Assembly: GCA_047967505.1 (NCBI GenBank)
Contig: CM106541.1
Reading direction: 5' to 3' (one strand)
Length of the DNA: 64,000 bases
DNA from: Dipteris shenzhenensis
Lineage: Eukaryota; Polypodiophyta; Polypodiopsida; Gleicheniales
A program made the position numbers and the translations under genes. Under the pieces are notes generated by a model, which saw only the letters and a program-made list of their open reading frames with translations, was not told the origin of the DNA and searched no databases. Numbering within the stretch: position 1 is the first letter of the stretch; each line of letters begins with the position of its first letter. Of the stretch, positions 35,601 to 45,060 are shown in pieces.

Positions 35601-36095
35601 TTGAGAGCAGCTGCTCAGTTGCTGTTGGATTCGCCTTGCTTGTGGTTGTTGTGGCTGTATGCTGTGCAAAAGGGCTTGTAAGGAGCCGGTGAAGAGGTTG
35701 CAACTCGTGGATGGAGGCAGCTCGACTAAAGTTGTGGTTGAGCCTTTACAAAATTAAGACACCTTGTTGAATCACAGAGTCCTCACAAGCTACGCAAAAT
35801 TCTTCTCTCTCACACACATAAAAAAATAAATATCTCACTACTCATGAAAAAACTCTCACAACAAAGATCTCCCTTTCACTCAATGGAGATTCCTCTCTGC
35901 TGAAAGTATCTCATATCTCTCTTTCTCTCGATGAACTCTCCCTATATTTCTCACCATAGATCTCTCTCAATGAACGAAAGTGTACAAATGGAAACTTTTT
36001 CTCTCAATGGAAATCTTTCATCATCGGAATGAAAGGATGGAGACACTCGATCTCTCAATCTCTCTCGCACTCTCAAGGATCACAATGCCTCAGTG
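32699..36095 (-). other. Copia-2 leader region between gag and the 5' LTR
   Basis: About 2.3 kb without an ORF I trust, once the 33090-34210 insertion is removed. Part of 34487-34600 (GCGTAGAGC, then AAAAAAC...TTTCCTTTT) resembles the leader of TRG-1 (about 37540-37640), and both leaders end in TCTCTC-rich sequence beside the LTR. GATGATGTGG units recur at about 34790-34850. The expected primer site TGGTATCAGAGC is absent next to the LTR at 36095, and the last 15 bp or so of the LTR are replaced by unrelated sequence. Confidence 0.5.
33090..34210. mobile_element. Non-autonomous inverted-repeat DNA element (1.1 kb)
   Basis: The left end has TTTCCGAGCAAAAACC and CGAGCAG. The right end, reverse-complemented, has TTTTCCGAGCAAAAACC followed by CTCGAGCGACGAGC. 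The flanks TGAGTAGG (33082-33089) and CGAGTAGG (34211-34218) match at 7 of 8 bases, fitting an 8-bp target duplication as in hAT elements. The interior is AT-rich and non-coding. Inserted in the Copia-2 leader, so younger than it. Confidence 0.6.
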
Positions 36096-36153
36096 GAAGA
36101 GGGGAGAGGAGAAGAGTGGAGATGAGGAGAGAGGGCACAGCTAGAGAGCACAC
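36096..36153 (-). repeat. Copia-2 5' LTR, inner piece
   Basis: GAAGAGGGGAGAGGAGAAG to GCTAGAGAGCACAC matches 28129-28195 of the 3' LTR. It ends with the CACAC target copy of the TRG-1 insertion. The innermost bases of the LTR are missing. Confidence 0.88.
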
Positions 36154-36447
36154 TGACAAAGTGAGGGATCAAGGAGGATCAAAGCACCACAAGAGAGACA
36201 TAGGGTAGCAAACACTCAATCTATTGCAATGTGTGTTCTCAACAATACATGATAGGCTTTTTATATAGAGAGAGCCTTTAGAATAGTCAAACCATGTGGG
36301 ATCCTCTCATCCACATCTCTCCTTGTGGATATCCTCAATCCACATCTCCACATTTTGTAGTCCACATCCTAGGGTGGCTACTTTAGTTCTTTCCTATACC
36401 ATACCTTAGCCCTTTAATCTATGTGCTCATGGCACCATATCTCAACA
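36154..36447 (-). repeat. 3' LTR of TRG-1 (294 bp)
   Basis: Minus-strand start TGTTGAGATATGGTGCC, end CTTTGTCA. It differs from the other LTR by a 6-bp indel, a short changed patch and about three substitutions. Confidence 0.93.
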
Positions 36448-36590
36448 CCTCCCCTTGGTGCCATGATCCTTTGGCTACTGCAAGGTGGTCAAATGTGAGT
36501 TACATTCCATCACCTCCCCTTAGTGCATGCATTGCTACTTAAGGTGGTCAAGTGTGGCTTTTACAAGATCAAACCCTCCCCTGGGTGCCT
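36448..36590 (-). promoter_or_regulatory. Triplicated polypurine-tract region of TRG-1
   Basis: On the minus strand, AAGGGGAGG directly precedes the LTR (block at 36448). Near-copies of the whole neighbourhood (CCTCCCCT...GGTGGTCAA on plus) recur at about 36512 and 36574, 62-64 bp apart. The LTR-adjacent block would prime plus-strand DNA synthesis; the others may be relics or extra primers. Confidence 0.7.
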
Positions 36591-36660
36591 ACATGGCTAC
36601 TCTCAGGTGGTCAAGCTTGATTTACAAAATATAGGCAAGGTTGGCAAGGGTTTTCGTTTC

Positions 36661-37503
36661 TCAATACATTCCATTGATGTCACCATTTGGCTCATGGCTT
36701 AATGACAATTCCACGTAGTTGACCTGCTGGTTCTTCAATCTGCAATCTTCTTCCTTGTGTCCTAGCTTCTTGCAATGGTGACATTTTGGTTTGTTCTTCA
36801 ATCTGCAGTCACTTTGATAGTGACCCATTCTTCCGCAATGGTAGCACTTCATTGATGTTTTACTGAATAGAGCTTGTTCTTCATTATAGTTGTTGCGTGT
36901 AGATGTCGATGTCGATGTCGATGCCTTCAACTCTCTTTCTTTTTCAAGAAGAGAGGATACACATTCCTCAAACTTTGGATCTGGCAAATTCTTCAAAGTG
37001 GTTCTCAGTGCACTGTACTCTGCAGGCATGCTTTTAAGGAGAATTGCAAGTGCATCTTTCTCTCCTACTTTGGCATTTATGCCCTCTAGTTGGGTCATAA
37101 TGCTTTTGAATTTGTTGACAAATTGTGCCATGGATTCATTGAAGCCCATGTGCATACCATAGAATTCAATCTTAAGATGGATCTCTTGGTTTTTGGCTTT
37201 TGCACCAAACACTGTGTTCAACTCATCCCATGCATCCTTGGCATGATCCTTGGAGTCTATATGATGAATTATATTTGGACCCAAGTGCAAACTAATGAGT
37301 GATAGTGCCGCTTCATCTTTTTCCTTCCAGGCATCATTTTGTGCAGTGGGTATTTCTTCTTTTACAATCTTCCAAAGCTTTTGATGCATCAGGAGATACC
37401 TCATTTGTGTAGACCACGTGTGGAATCCTTCCCCAGTGAACTTCTCAACAGTTGGGGTGCGTATTGCCATTGCAAAGGTCTTACCAGTTGAAGATACTTT
37501 CAA
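36661..37503 (-). CDS. Gag polyprotein of TRG-1 (UBN2 domain, two zinc knuckles)
   Basis: Intact 280-codon ORF, the only coding unit of TRG-1. Gag would form virus-like particles in the cytoplasm and package element RNA. Residues about 15-200 are a copia-type gag/UBN2 domain (FHTWSTQMRYLL, AKDAWDELNTVFG, LPDPKFEECVSSLLEKE). Residues 220-233 (CYHCGRMGHYQSDC) and 241-254 (CHHCKKLGHKEEDC) are two complete CX2CX4HX4C zinc knuckles. A short (ST)n run sits before them. The real start may be the second Met (MAIRTPTVE), which fits family starts better than the upstream MKVSS. The ORF ends at a TGA without a protease motif, so it is not a truncated gag-pol. No stop or frameshift in 843 bp suggests recent or maintained function. 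Confidence 0.9.
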   Translation of the reverse strand: MKVSSTGKTFAMAIRTPTVEKFTGEGFHTWSTQMRYLLMHQKLWKIVKEEIPTAQNDAWKEKDEAALSLISLHLGPNIIHHIDSKDHAKDAWDELNTVFGAKAKNQEIHLKIEFYGMHMGFNESMAQFVNKFKSIMTQLEGINAKVGEKDALAILLKSMPAEYSALRTTLKNLPDPKFEECVSSLLEKERELKASTSTSTSTRNNYNEEQALFSKTSMKCYHCGRMGHYQSDCRLKNKPKCHHCKKLGHKEEDCRLKNQQVNYVELSLSHEPNGDINGMY

Positions 37504-38381
37504 ATGTGGCAGTGTCTAATTGCATACAAAAAATCTCAGTTGACAGGTGCGTAGAGCTCAAAAAACTACTTATTTTTCCTTTTTGGAGCGTGTGCAAATT
37601 CTTTCTAGATTGAGAGTTATGCCTTGTCAAAGATTTTGTGGAGAAGAGCGTGGGCTGCTTGACGTAGATGGGTGCTGCTTTGAGCCGTTTGTATGCAAGT
37701 CGTTGGCCCGTTGGAGCGTAGGAGCCACGGAGAGGCTATACCAGCTGGTGTTGATCGTCAAAGTTGTGCCTTTGGAGCCAATGCTGAGTGTGAAGCTTAG
37801 GAGTCTACCCGACAATGGCGAGATGGAGAGACGCTGGGCCGTGGTGATCTCGATGGGTTGCCTTGTCATTGGGCGGTGTCGGTTGCTGTGAGACGAGAGT
37901 GGCTTTGTTCTCTTAGCTTGATGGATGCGCAAAGAACAGCGACTGTTGCTGTTTAGTCAAGGATGTTGTGTACTGTGCAGAAGGGAGAGACTTAGATCTA
38001 GCGAGGTCGCCTTGGAGATGCAAGCCTGTTGGCTCGATAGCTACTTCCAAAATCTATTTGAGCTGGAGCTTTGGTTGATGATGAGGCCGATGAAGCTGCC
38101 GTTGAAGCTATGGAGTGTGGCACTCGTTGATAGATAGGCAGTAGATAGAGGAGCCTTATGAGCCTTTTTGTCTCTCCCTCATAGTAGCGTACGGTCTAGG
38201 ATATCTCTCTCTCACACAAGAACATTGGACGGAACATCTGAATCTCTCTAAATGATTCTAAGGAGTTGGAAAAGAATGGACTCTCTCTATCTCTCTCTCA
38301 AGTAACTAAGTCTCTAATCTCTTGAAGAATAGAAGAGACCTCTCAAATGAAGGATGGCGCCTAAACTAAAGATACAACCAT

Positions 38382-38393
38382 GCTCTGATACCA
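38382..38393 (-). promoter_or_regulatory. Primer binding site of TRG-1 (initiator Met-tRNA)
   Basis: TGGTATCAGAGC on the minus strand, immediately after the 5' LTR end (TTTGTCA). It is complementary to the 3' end of plant initiator tRNA-Met, the usual copia primer. Confidence 0.93.
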
Positions 38394-38681
38394 TGACAAA
38401 GTGAGGGATCAAGGAGGATCAAAGCACCATGATAGACATAGGGTAGCAAACACTCAATCTATTGCAATGTGTGTTCTCAACAATACATGATAGGCTTCTT
38501 ATATAGAGAGAGCCTTTAGAATAGTCAAACCATGTGGGATCCTCTCATATCTCTCCTTGTGGATATCCTCAATCCACATCTCCACATCTTGTAGTCCACA
38601 TCCTAGGGTGGCTACTTTAATTCTTTCCTATACCATACCTTAGCCCTTTAATCTATGTGCTCATGGCACCATATCTCAACA
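38394..38681 (-). repeat. 5' LTR of TRG-1 (288 bp)
   Basis: Pairs with 36154-36447. Ends in TTTGTCA beside the primer site. Contains a TATATA stretch (about 38500) likely serving as the promoter. Confidence 0.93.
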
Positions 38682-38686
38682 CACAC

Positions 38687-38874
38687 CACAAATGACTAAT
38701 TGTACACTAGATTTAGTTGAAAAAATAGAATATATACAAACCCATTTAGGGTTAGGGTTAGGGGATCTAACCCTTTCCTTTATAGCACTCTATAAGGTTA
38801 GTGCTATGCACATATGATCACGTGATGGTGCTATGCACACATGATCACATGATGTTGAGCGTGAACTCTCAACA
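38687..38874 (-). repeat. Copia-2 5' LTR, outer piece
   Basis: Matches 28190-28375 with about four substitutions. Ends CTCTCAACA followed by the ATGGG target copy. Confidence 0.93.
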
Positions 38875-38879
38875 ATGGG

Positions 38880-39030
38880 TTCAACATCTTCACTTGCAGA
38901 AGAGGACTATGATCTTGATCTTCATTTTTGCATGTTCATCAATCCAGATGAGGACATCAAAGCCATCATCATAAGTGCCAAGTGGTGGCAAGGAGATGTT
39001 GCAATCATGTTAGTATGTTTGCATGTCTGT
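38880..39030 (+). pseudogene. Exon-like fragment interrupted by Copia-2 (right part)
   Basis: Continues the frame of 28051-28118 across the Copia-2 insertion: STSSLAEEDYDLDLHFCMF, then NPDEDIKAIIISAKWWQGD, to about 39010, where a possible donor (ATG|TTAGTATG) or decay ends it. About 70 codons in all with no stop over the junction. Protein not recognised. Confidence 0.4.
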
Positions 39031-40300
39031 GTTTCAACAAAGGGTTAGGAGAAACTATTGAGAAATTCATTAGAACAAGTATTATTGCTATGTAGTAGAT
39101 CAATATATTGCCCATTTGGGAAGCTCCTAAAGCAAGATGCCAAACTTGTAGACATTACTCTTATTAGAAAGCTAGTCATTAATTGTACAATTACTAGGAT
39201 CTAGGTATCCAAGAGTGCCTTTACCACATTCTAAGGTATGTGTTAGTTTTGGATTGCAGTAAATCTTGTTTTGCTCAACATGTTTGGACAAACTTTCTTT
39301 AAGGAAATTGAGCAATTGACCTCCATTTCAACTCTCATTTTCACATTCTATGGGCATCTAAAAGTGTAATTGCATGTGGCTTTGACAAGTACAAGAAAAT
39401 ATACCAAGATACAACCCTCACAATTGGCTATATTGAGGATACCAAGATACCGAGATACAACCCTCACAATTGGCTATATTGAGGACCTCCTCATATTTGG
39501 GAGCACTTTTTCAATCCAATATATGAATCAATGCACTTATTGTTTTTTTGGCTATGTAAAAAGGTTACATTGCTTTTCCTTATGGGAGAAAATTTAAGCT
39601 TGTTTTCTTTGCTAGTGGAAGCATTAATTATGACTTCAGTTAGCTAGGTAATATACCTAGATTGGTGGGCATTGATTATATTAAAGGCAACTTCCTTAGT
39701 TTAGTGGCCTTCCATCACCCATTTTCTTACTCACCTTCTTGCTTGCACTCCAGTAGGTCTCATTTTTCTAGTCCACCTCCCTAGTAATTCTCAAAAAGCT
39801 ACCACAATTGTGCTAAATAATGTCACCAAAATAGAAAGAAACAAATAAAGTCCCTTATGTAGATTAGGGGTTTCTTTCTTCTTGAGAAAACTTTATTTCA
39901 AGATGCCTTATGAAAGTAAGGGTCTTTTAACACTTCAAAACCATTTCTTTAGCATTTTATCTACTAGATTATCCTCTTTATTGAGATGTTGTGTTAATTT
40001 TTTGATCAGTTTCAATGCTTCTCTTGCTGGTATTTTTGTGGTATACTAGTGCACTCACACATGGCCAGGTCCTGGTTGCATATAGGACTTATTCAAACCA
40101 CATTACATTATCATCATCAAGATGTACTTGTGGTCCCTAGCATAAATTCCATGGCAAGAGTGTCTTTAGAAATATCCGCCTACCCACAAATCCCACATGC
40201 ACACTCACTTTTAGAATTTTTGGTAGAGCCGTGTCTAAAGGGAGAGCTGCTCATACATTGCACATAAATTAGTATATTGAGCTCACGCTAGGTTCCTTAA
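39031..40300. other. No recognisable gene; 46-bp tandem duplication at 39402-39494
   Basis: GATACAACCCTCACAATTGG and the following TATTGAGGA occur twice, 46 bp apart. Otherwise AT-rich sequence without motifs. Confidence 0.5.
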
Positions 40301-40309
40301 GCTCAGCGA

Positions 40310-40500
40310 GGTAAACGAAATCCATTCCCATATGATGAAAAATGGAAGAGTTTCATATACCCCCAAAAAAAAAACTTGAATGAATATGTACGCTAAATGT
40401 GGGAGCCTGGAGCATGCATGCCAATTATTTGAAAATATGCCAAAGCATAATGTGGTATCATGGAAGGTGATGATATTTGGGTATGCCAAACAAGAAGAGG
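40310..40500 (+). pseudogene. Pentatricopeptide-repeat (PPR) gene fragment
   Basis: 40310-40345 reads EVNEIHSHMMKNG, as in the 'GKEIHSHMIKSG' linker of PLS-type PPR proteins. After an A10 run that shifts the frame (about 40366), 40384-40500 reads NMYAKCGSLEHACQLFENMP and KHNVVSWKVMIFGYAKQEE, an almost perfect PPR unit. PLS PPR proteins edit organellar RNA. Only about 1.5 repeats remain, flanked by unrelated sequence and a TC run. Intronless PPR genes are very numerous in plants, so this is a dispersed fragment. Confidence 0.8.
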
Positions 40501-40529
40501 TATGTTTTCTTTGGAGCTCTTAATCCTTG

Positions 40530-40533
<4 letters not shown>

Positions 40534-40575
<42 letters not shown>
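40534..40575. repeat. (TC)n microsatellite
   Basis: About 20 TC units with one CCC interruption. Confidence 0.95.
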
Positions 40576-40579
<4 letters not shown>

Positions 40580-40589
40580 TCTGTGCTGA

Positions 40590-42288
40590 TATATTACAAC
40601 ATTTGTATTTGTGATTTTGGGAATCTTTGGTTTCCTTGTGGGAGAGGTAAGAACAATGAAACATTTTAATTGAGTTGGTCAAAACTTGAGTAGGATTCAG
40701 GACATTTAAAATATTAAAAAATTAAATAATGGATGGGAGGGTGGCACTGAAGAACTTTTAGGGCCGTGGAGTCCCTCGGAGGTTCCCCACTTGCGACGCA
40801 ATCCAAAGGAGAAATAGCAAAAGGCTGCTATCGGCGTCCCATGAACGGAACTTCTTCTTTATGAAGCATCTAGAATAGTGAATTCTCATGCAAACGATTG
40901 ATTCCAAAAAATGAAAATGTTCATTCAACTAATATTGGATACTCAACAAAAACTAATTAACTAATTGCTATCCAGTGGTCTAATGGGTCTACTTTATTTT
41001 AAAAAAATTTATCTTTGCATTCCCGCATCATATTTGCACTGGATTTGTTGCAGTAGCTTGGTAATTTTGTGCTTCAATTCACTCCGCATTCAGATATTGC
41101 ATCGGATCAACTGTGCGTCCCCATTTAGTTCCCCTCCCCTCCAAAAATCAACCATATTAACCTAAGGTTAAAATGCACCACCATCTAGCAAAGTTTCCTC
41201 TGTGTTCACTCCTCTCCTCATATAATTTAGTTTGCAACACACTGATCTTGCTCGAGACTGAATTCCATGCAATCAGCGCTTTCGTGAAGAATTCTCGTAT
41301 GTTTGAGGTTAGAGGTGAGTGCCAGGGCAAGCTTCACATTATTAGTTTCCTCCCCCTCCCCCTCCTGTTCCCTTTCCTTTCCAATTGAGGGAATTGTCGT
41401 CATTAATAGTTGTATGGTTTAGTGGTAAAAGTGTGATTCGCTTCATTTTCAAACCAGGTAGTTAAGAGATCTGTCAAATTTATTTCTCTCACTATCAGAT
41501 TCAAGCCAATAACCCTTGGTCTCTAATAGATGCACCCTCAGCAAATATTGTTGGAATGAATTCAAGAAAATTTATCTACCTATCATTATAAGAAATGTCT
41601 TGATCATAATTTTGCATATTTAAGGACTATTTACATCCAAAGGATCTTCTCTTAATGGCTCTGGCATGCGCTTTTAACTTTGAGGTAGTTTTCCTCAATC
41701 TTAGAAGGAGTACATGTCTCAGATTTGAAAAGCAAGCATGCCCGCATAGCTAATGCATTTCTTATACAAAAGGTAGTGAAGTCTCCAATGAATTTGATTA
41801 ATATGATAGTAGTGGTAAAGGCTCCTTTGCTCTGAAGTTCCCAATGAATTTTTTTAAGATGCTTGTGAAAAGGGTTCTTTTTCTTTCAATTTTGAGAGGG
41901 GTAACCTTTCCTTCCATGCATATTGCAAATATTAGATGTCTACATCACTTATGTGGAGAGTTATGCATTTTAATTGTTTTTAATTGTTTTTGTTGATGTC
42001 ATTGGTTCTATTTTGCTAATTATTGAAAGCCTAGAGTCAGGGCTAATCCACATAAAATTGACACCACTGTAGTATGAAATGATGATCTTTTATGAGCATA
42101 ATCTTATCTTAACCACAGAAGGGAAAATAAAGAGGAGACGGGGCACCTTAGAGGAGAGAGGAGCGGCCACCTGTAAAAAATTCCAAGAATTGTGGTTCTA
42201 ATTTGGAATTGGAAACGATGAGCTGCAATGACGTTTGACGTTTGAGACTTGAGTTGCCATCAGAATAGAATTAGCACTTCCTCGATAG
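40590..42288. other. No recognisable gene
   Basis: Mixed AT-rich sequence. A possible tRNA-like segment at 41412-41520 is listed separately. I see no other supported feature. Confidence 0.45.
41412..41520 (+). other. tRNA-like / possible SINE head
   Basis: GGTTTAGTGGTAAAAGTG resembles a pol III A box, and AGATTCAAGCC about 75 bp later resembles a B box. The spacing is too long for a normal tRNA and no cloverleaf was found. It could be a decayed SINE promoter. Confidence 0.2.
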
Positions 42289-42960
42289 CAACAAGCCCAT
42301 CCCAACCCCTTCAATTTCGCATTTCCTGTTCCCAAGCAGAAGGCGCTCCAAACCCTGTCCCAAACCTTCTATTTTGAGAATGACACAGATATAGTCTCCC
42401 CATTCCCTTAACGAGCCCCCCACCCAGTATTTGAACTGACAGTGACCTTTGCCAAGACAGCCTCTTTGTCTTCTGATCAGAAATTGGACGCCTTCCAGGT
42501 AATTCGGTTGGACGAATCCCAGATTATCCTTCTGTCAAGTGTTGGCTACAATTGACAAGACACCCCAGAGAAGCTCAAAAGGGAGCATACAAGTGACGAT
42601 GATTACATCTCAGAGTTCGAGTTCACAAATTCTCTGAGCGTAGATGTGCTTGTGTGGACAAAATGTTACCTACGGAAGAGCTCTTTCTGAAGGCAAGCTG
42701 CTCCCCTTTTGCTGTGGGGTCACTCCCCTTGATTTGTCCGAGAGGAATCAACTACAGCAGTAAGGAAGGAAGAGGTCGTTCGATTGGTTGAGGGAGATGC
42801 ATTTCCGCCTTCTAAGCTGAAGCAAATCCTAATCCACAGGTTCTTCGGACAAACATATCCAGGAAACTTGGGTTGGATTAAGCCTCGGCAACTCATTGAA
42901 GCGCCATGTCTCCAATAGTTGGATGTCATATTCACAAGAGCACCCAAGGTCCAAGGCATT
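42289..42960 (+). pseudogene. Unidentified intronless pseudogene
   Basis: A single frame from 42289 to about 42960 stays coding-like through about five scattered stops: FAFPVPKQKALQTLSQTFYF, then DQKLDAFQVIRLDESQIILL, VDVLVWTKCYLRKSSF, EEVVRLVEGDAFPPSKLKQI and RFFGQTYPGNLGWIKPRQL. Uninterrupted phase over about 670 bp without introns suggests a retrocopy or a single-exon gene decaying by point mutation. I do not recognise the family. Confidence 0.4.
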
Positions 42961-43429
42961 CAGTAAGCGTCTGCTCTCATCTAGCATCCATCTCCCAGAA
43001 CGTCGAATGCAGCTCCGTGATCAATCACAGAAGTTTGAGAGCCTACACAAAGAACAAGACAAATGCAACGTTGATTCGATCATTGAAGGAGGGGTGTCGA
43101 CTGCGTGTATTAATCAATGTGAAATAGTTTAAAGAAAAGCAAGACATGCTAATTGTTTGTGCTTGAAGCCGTCTGATCAATGCGAAATGGTTCAAAGACG
43201 AGCAATACTCCCTGCGTGAGGCTTGCGAGCCGTCTAATGAATGCAGAACAGTTCTAAGAACCAATTTGTACCTCCGTAAACCATAAGGTTTGATCATTAT
43301 CCATTCCACTTGAGACACTGTAGAGAAGCTGGAACTTGCCATCTTCCATCCAGGTTTTGTCATTGCACGTTCATCGTCAACACACAGTTCTGCCCATAGA
43401 TTTCTTACTCCAAGGAAATATGGTGATCG

Positions 43430-43860
43430 ATCTTATTCTAGAGGAGTTGTGATCGGTGAAGGGCTTCATGGTATTTTAAATTGACGTAGGCGGGCTATTT
43501 ACTGATGTTTTGGAGGCTGTATCAGGAGAAGTCTTATATCCATCTCTGCCCGTAGCTTTCTATTTGCAGCCGATTGCAAGCTTGTGTACGCAAGTTATGG
43601 AGAGGTGACATGTAGGCATCTCAAAGTGAGATGAGGCGTGTGAAGTCGAAAAGTCTTGAATGTATGTGAAACTACTACCGAGGGAACGGGGATGTGGAGG
43701 TGAATGAAAACATAAATTGGAATATATGGGAAAGATTGAAGGGTCGTATTGTGGAGGGGGTGATGAGCGAGTACCTGGATTGGTGGAGACAAGGAGTGGC
43801 TTGTGGATTGTTGTTGCAAGCGAGTGGCAAAACTACACCAAGGGAATGAGAAGATGGGAA
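43430..43860. pseudogene. Unidentified exon-like fragments
   Basis: Plus strand: 43490-43605 reads LFTDVLEAVSGEVLYPSLP, and 43677-43850 reads VNENINWNIWERLKGRIVEG without a stop. Minus strand from about 43430 down reads NLWAELCVDDERAMTKPGWK. Only one strand can be real at each place. No family recognised; weak. Confidence 0.2.
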
Positions 43861-44709
43861 AGGAAACTATATTCTGCACTGTTATACGGATATAATAAGG
43901 TAACGAAGACAACTATTGAGCAGACCTAAGGATAGCAACATGCAAAGGTAACTAGGATTAATAAACAAGACGGCTAAGTGAAACAATGAGAGAGACTTTT
44001 GGAAAGAGTTGTTTCAATGGGAGATTGCCCAGGGATTTTCTCAATTTGTGCACAAAAATTGGGGGCCTAGTACTTATGCACTAATGAGCTTTTGTTGTAA
44101 ATTTGAGAATGGTGGAACTGTTCTTGTCCTCCTACTCAGAGTAGTTGTAGTAGCAATAGCAAAGTCTAGTGATAATCATGTATGATTTGAAAAAATGAGG
44201 AGGAAATGAGAACCTAGCATCAGCCGAAGATTAGGGCTAAGATCTTTACCTTGTAATTTGTCTCAATTAATTTTCATTCTTCTTCAAGATGGGAACTCGG
44301 TAGAAGACTACAGACACGCAAATCAAAATTCAAATGCTACTTACGACCTCCTTATGACCAAGGTGGTTATCGGTGAAGGCATGAATTTTTTCTTGCACTT
44401 GCTGCAGCAACGTGCAGGTTCCCCACTAGTTTCTATTATTTCGAATATATCTACCTGAGGAGTTAAACTGCATTTGGACTTCTTGGTTTGAATGAGTAAA
44501 CAAACAAGTGAGGCTCGGCTCCAAAACCCACCCTATTATGACCATCAACTCTAGGATTCCAAGTAATATCTAGACCAATCATTTGTGAAGGAGTATGTAC
44601 TATAACTTCATGTGACTATAAGTGAATAAGGCCCATTTAATCCTTCTTATAATGACAAGAAAGGTTGGACTTGATCCACTAACACTTTTTTATTGGTGAA
44701 TCTTAGAAA
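43861..44709. other. No recognisable gene
   Basis: Sequence between the weak exon-like fragments and the TRG-2 insertion site. The ORF at 44258-44458 has no motif. Confidence 0.45.
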
Positions 44710-44714
44710 ATAGC

Positions 44715-44953
44715 AATTAGGGAGATAAGACAACCTATGGAGGCTCAAAGTAGAAAACCATGGCAAGGGAATACCTGAGCAAGTGACTCATCCTTCCATT
44801 ACAAGATGAATTCTTGAATAGGCAAGAGTACAACATCTCTTCATACATACAAGTACATGTATCATCGTCTCATTGATGAGATCCACTTAATCCACTCACC
44901 TATTTTCTCTCTATACCGCTCTTCTACCTTTTGTTGCATCACATGTTCCAACA
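44715..44953 (-). repeat. 3' LTR of TRG-2 (239 bp)
   Basis: Minus-strand start TGTTGGAACATGTGATG. The outer end is degraded (AATTAGGG where the other LTR has TGTTGGGG), and it carries about 60 bp not found in the other copy. Shares AATAGGCAAGAGTACAACAT and flanks with 52938-53116. Confidence 0.8.
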
Positions 44954-45060
44954 CTCCCCCTTGATGCTAGGCTGGTCATAACCATGTAGTGTGAACTTAA
45001 ATAATGAATTTCCCCCCCCTTAGTCCCCTATTAGCTCATTAGCTATGGTGTAACCAGGAG

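Larger units (their letters stand above)
36154..38681 (-). mobile_element. TRG-1: gag-only LTR retrotransposon (TR-GAG type)
   Basis: 2528-bp element inserted in the Copia-2 5' LTR with target duplication CACAC (36149-36153 and 38682-38686). Joining the flanks restores the LTR sequence seen at 28119-28375. It has LTRs of 294 and 288 bp, a perfect primer site, polypurine blocks and one long gag ORF, but no protease, integrase, RT or RNase H. This fits the described TR-GAG class of non-autonomous plant elements, which must borrow enzymes in trans. Confidence 0.93.
28119..38874 (-). mobile_element. Copia-2: Ty1/copia element with two nested insertions
   Basis: Minus-strand element bounded by a 5-bp target duplication ATGGG (28114-28118 and 38875-38879). 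The 3' LTR is 28119-28375. The 5' LTR is split by TRG-1 into 36096-36153 and 38687-38874. Internal coding runs from 32698 down to 28464 in gag-protease-integrase-RT-RNase H order (Ty1/copia order). Comparable LTR parts differ at about 4 of 188 bases, so the insertion is moderately recent. The leader (32699-36095) carries a 1.1-kb inverted-repeat insertion. Confidence 0.93.

Noticed and set aside
42720-42959. 79-codon minus-strand ORF
   Set aside because: Overlaps the coherent plus-strand frame at 42289-42960, which is more protein-like over a longer span.
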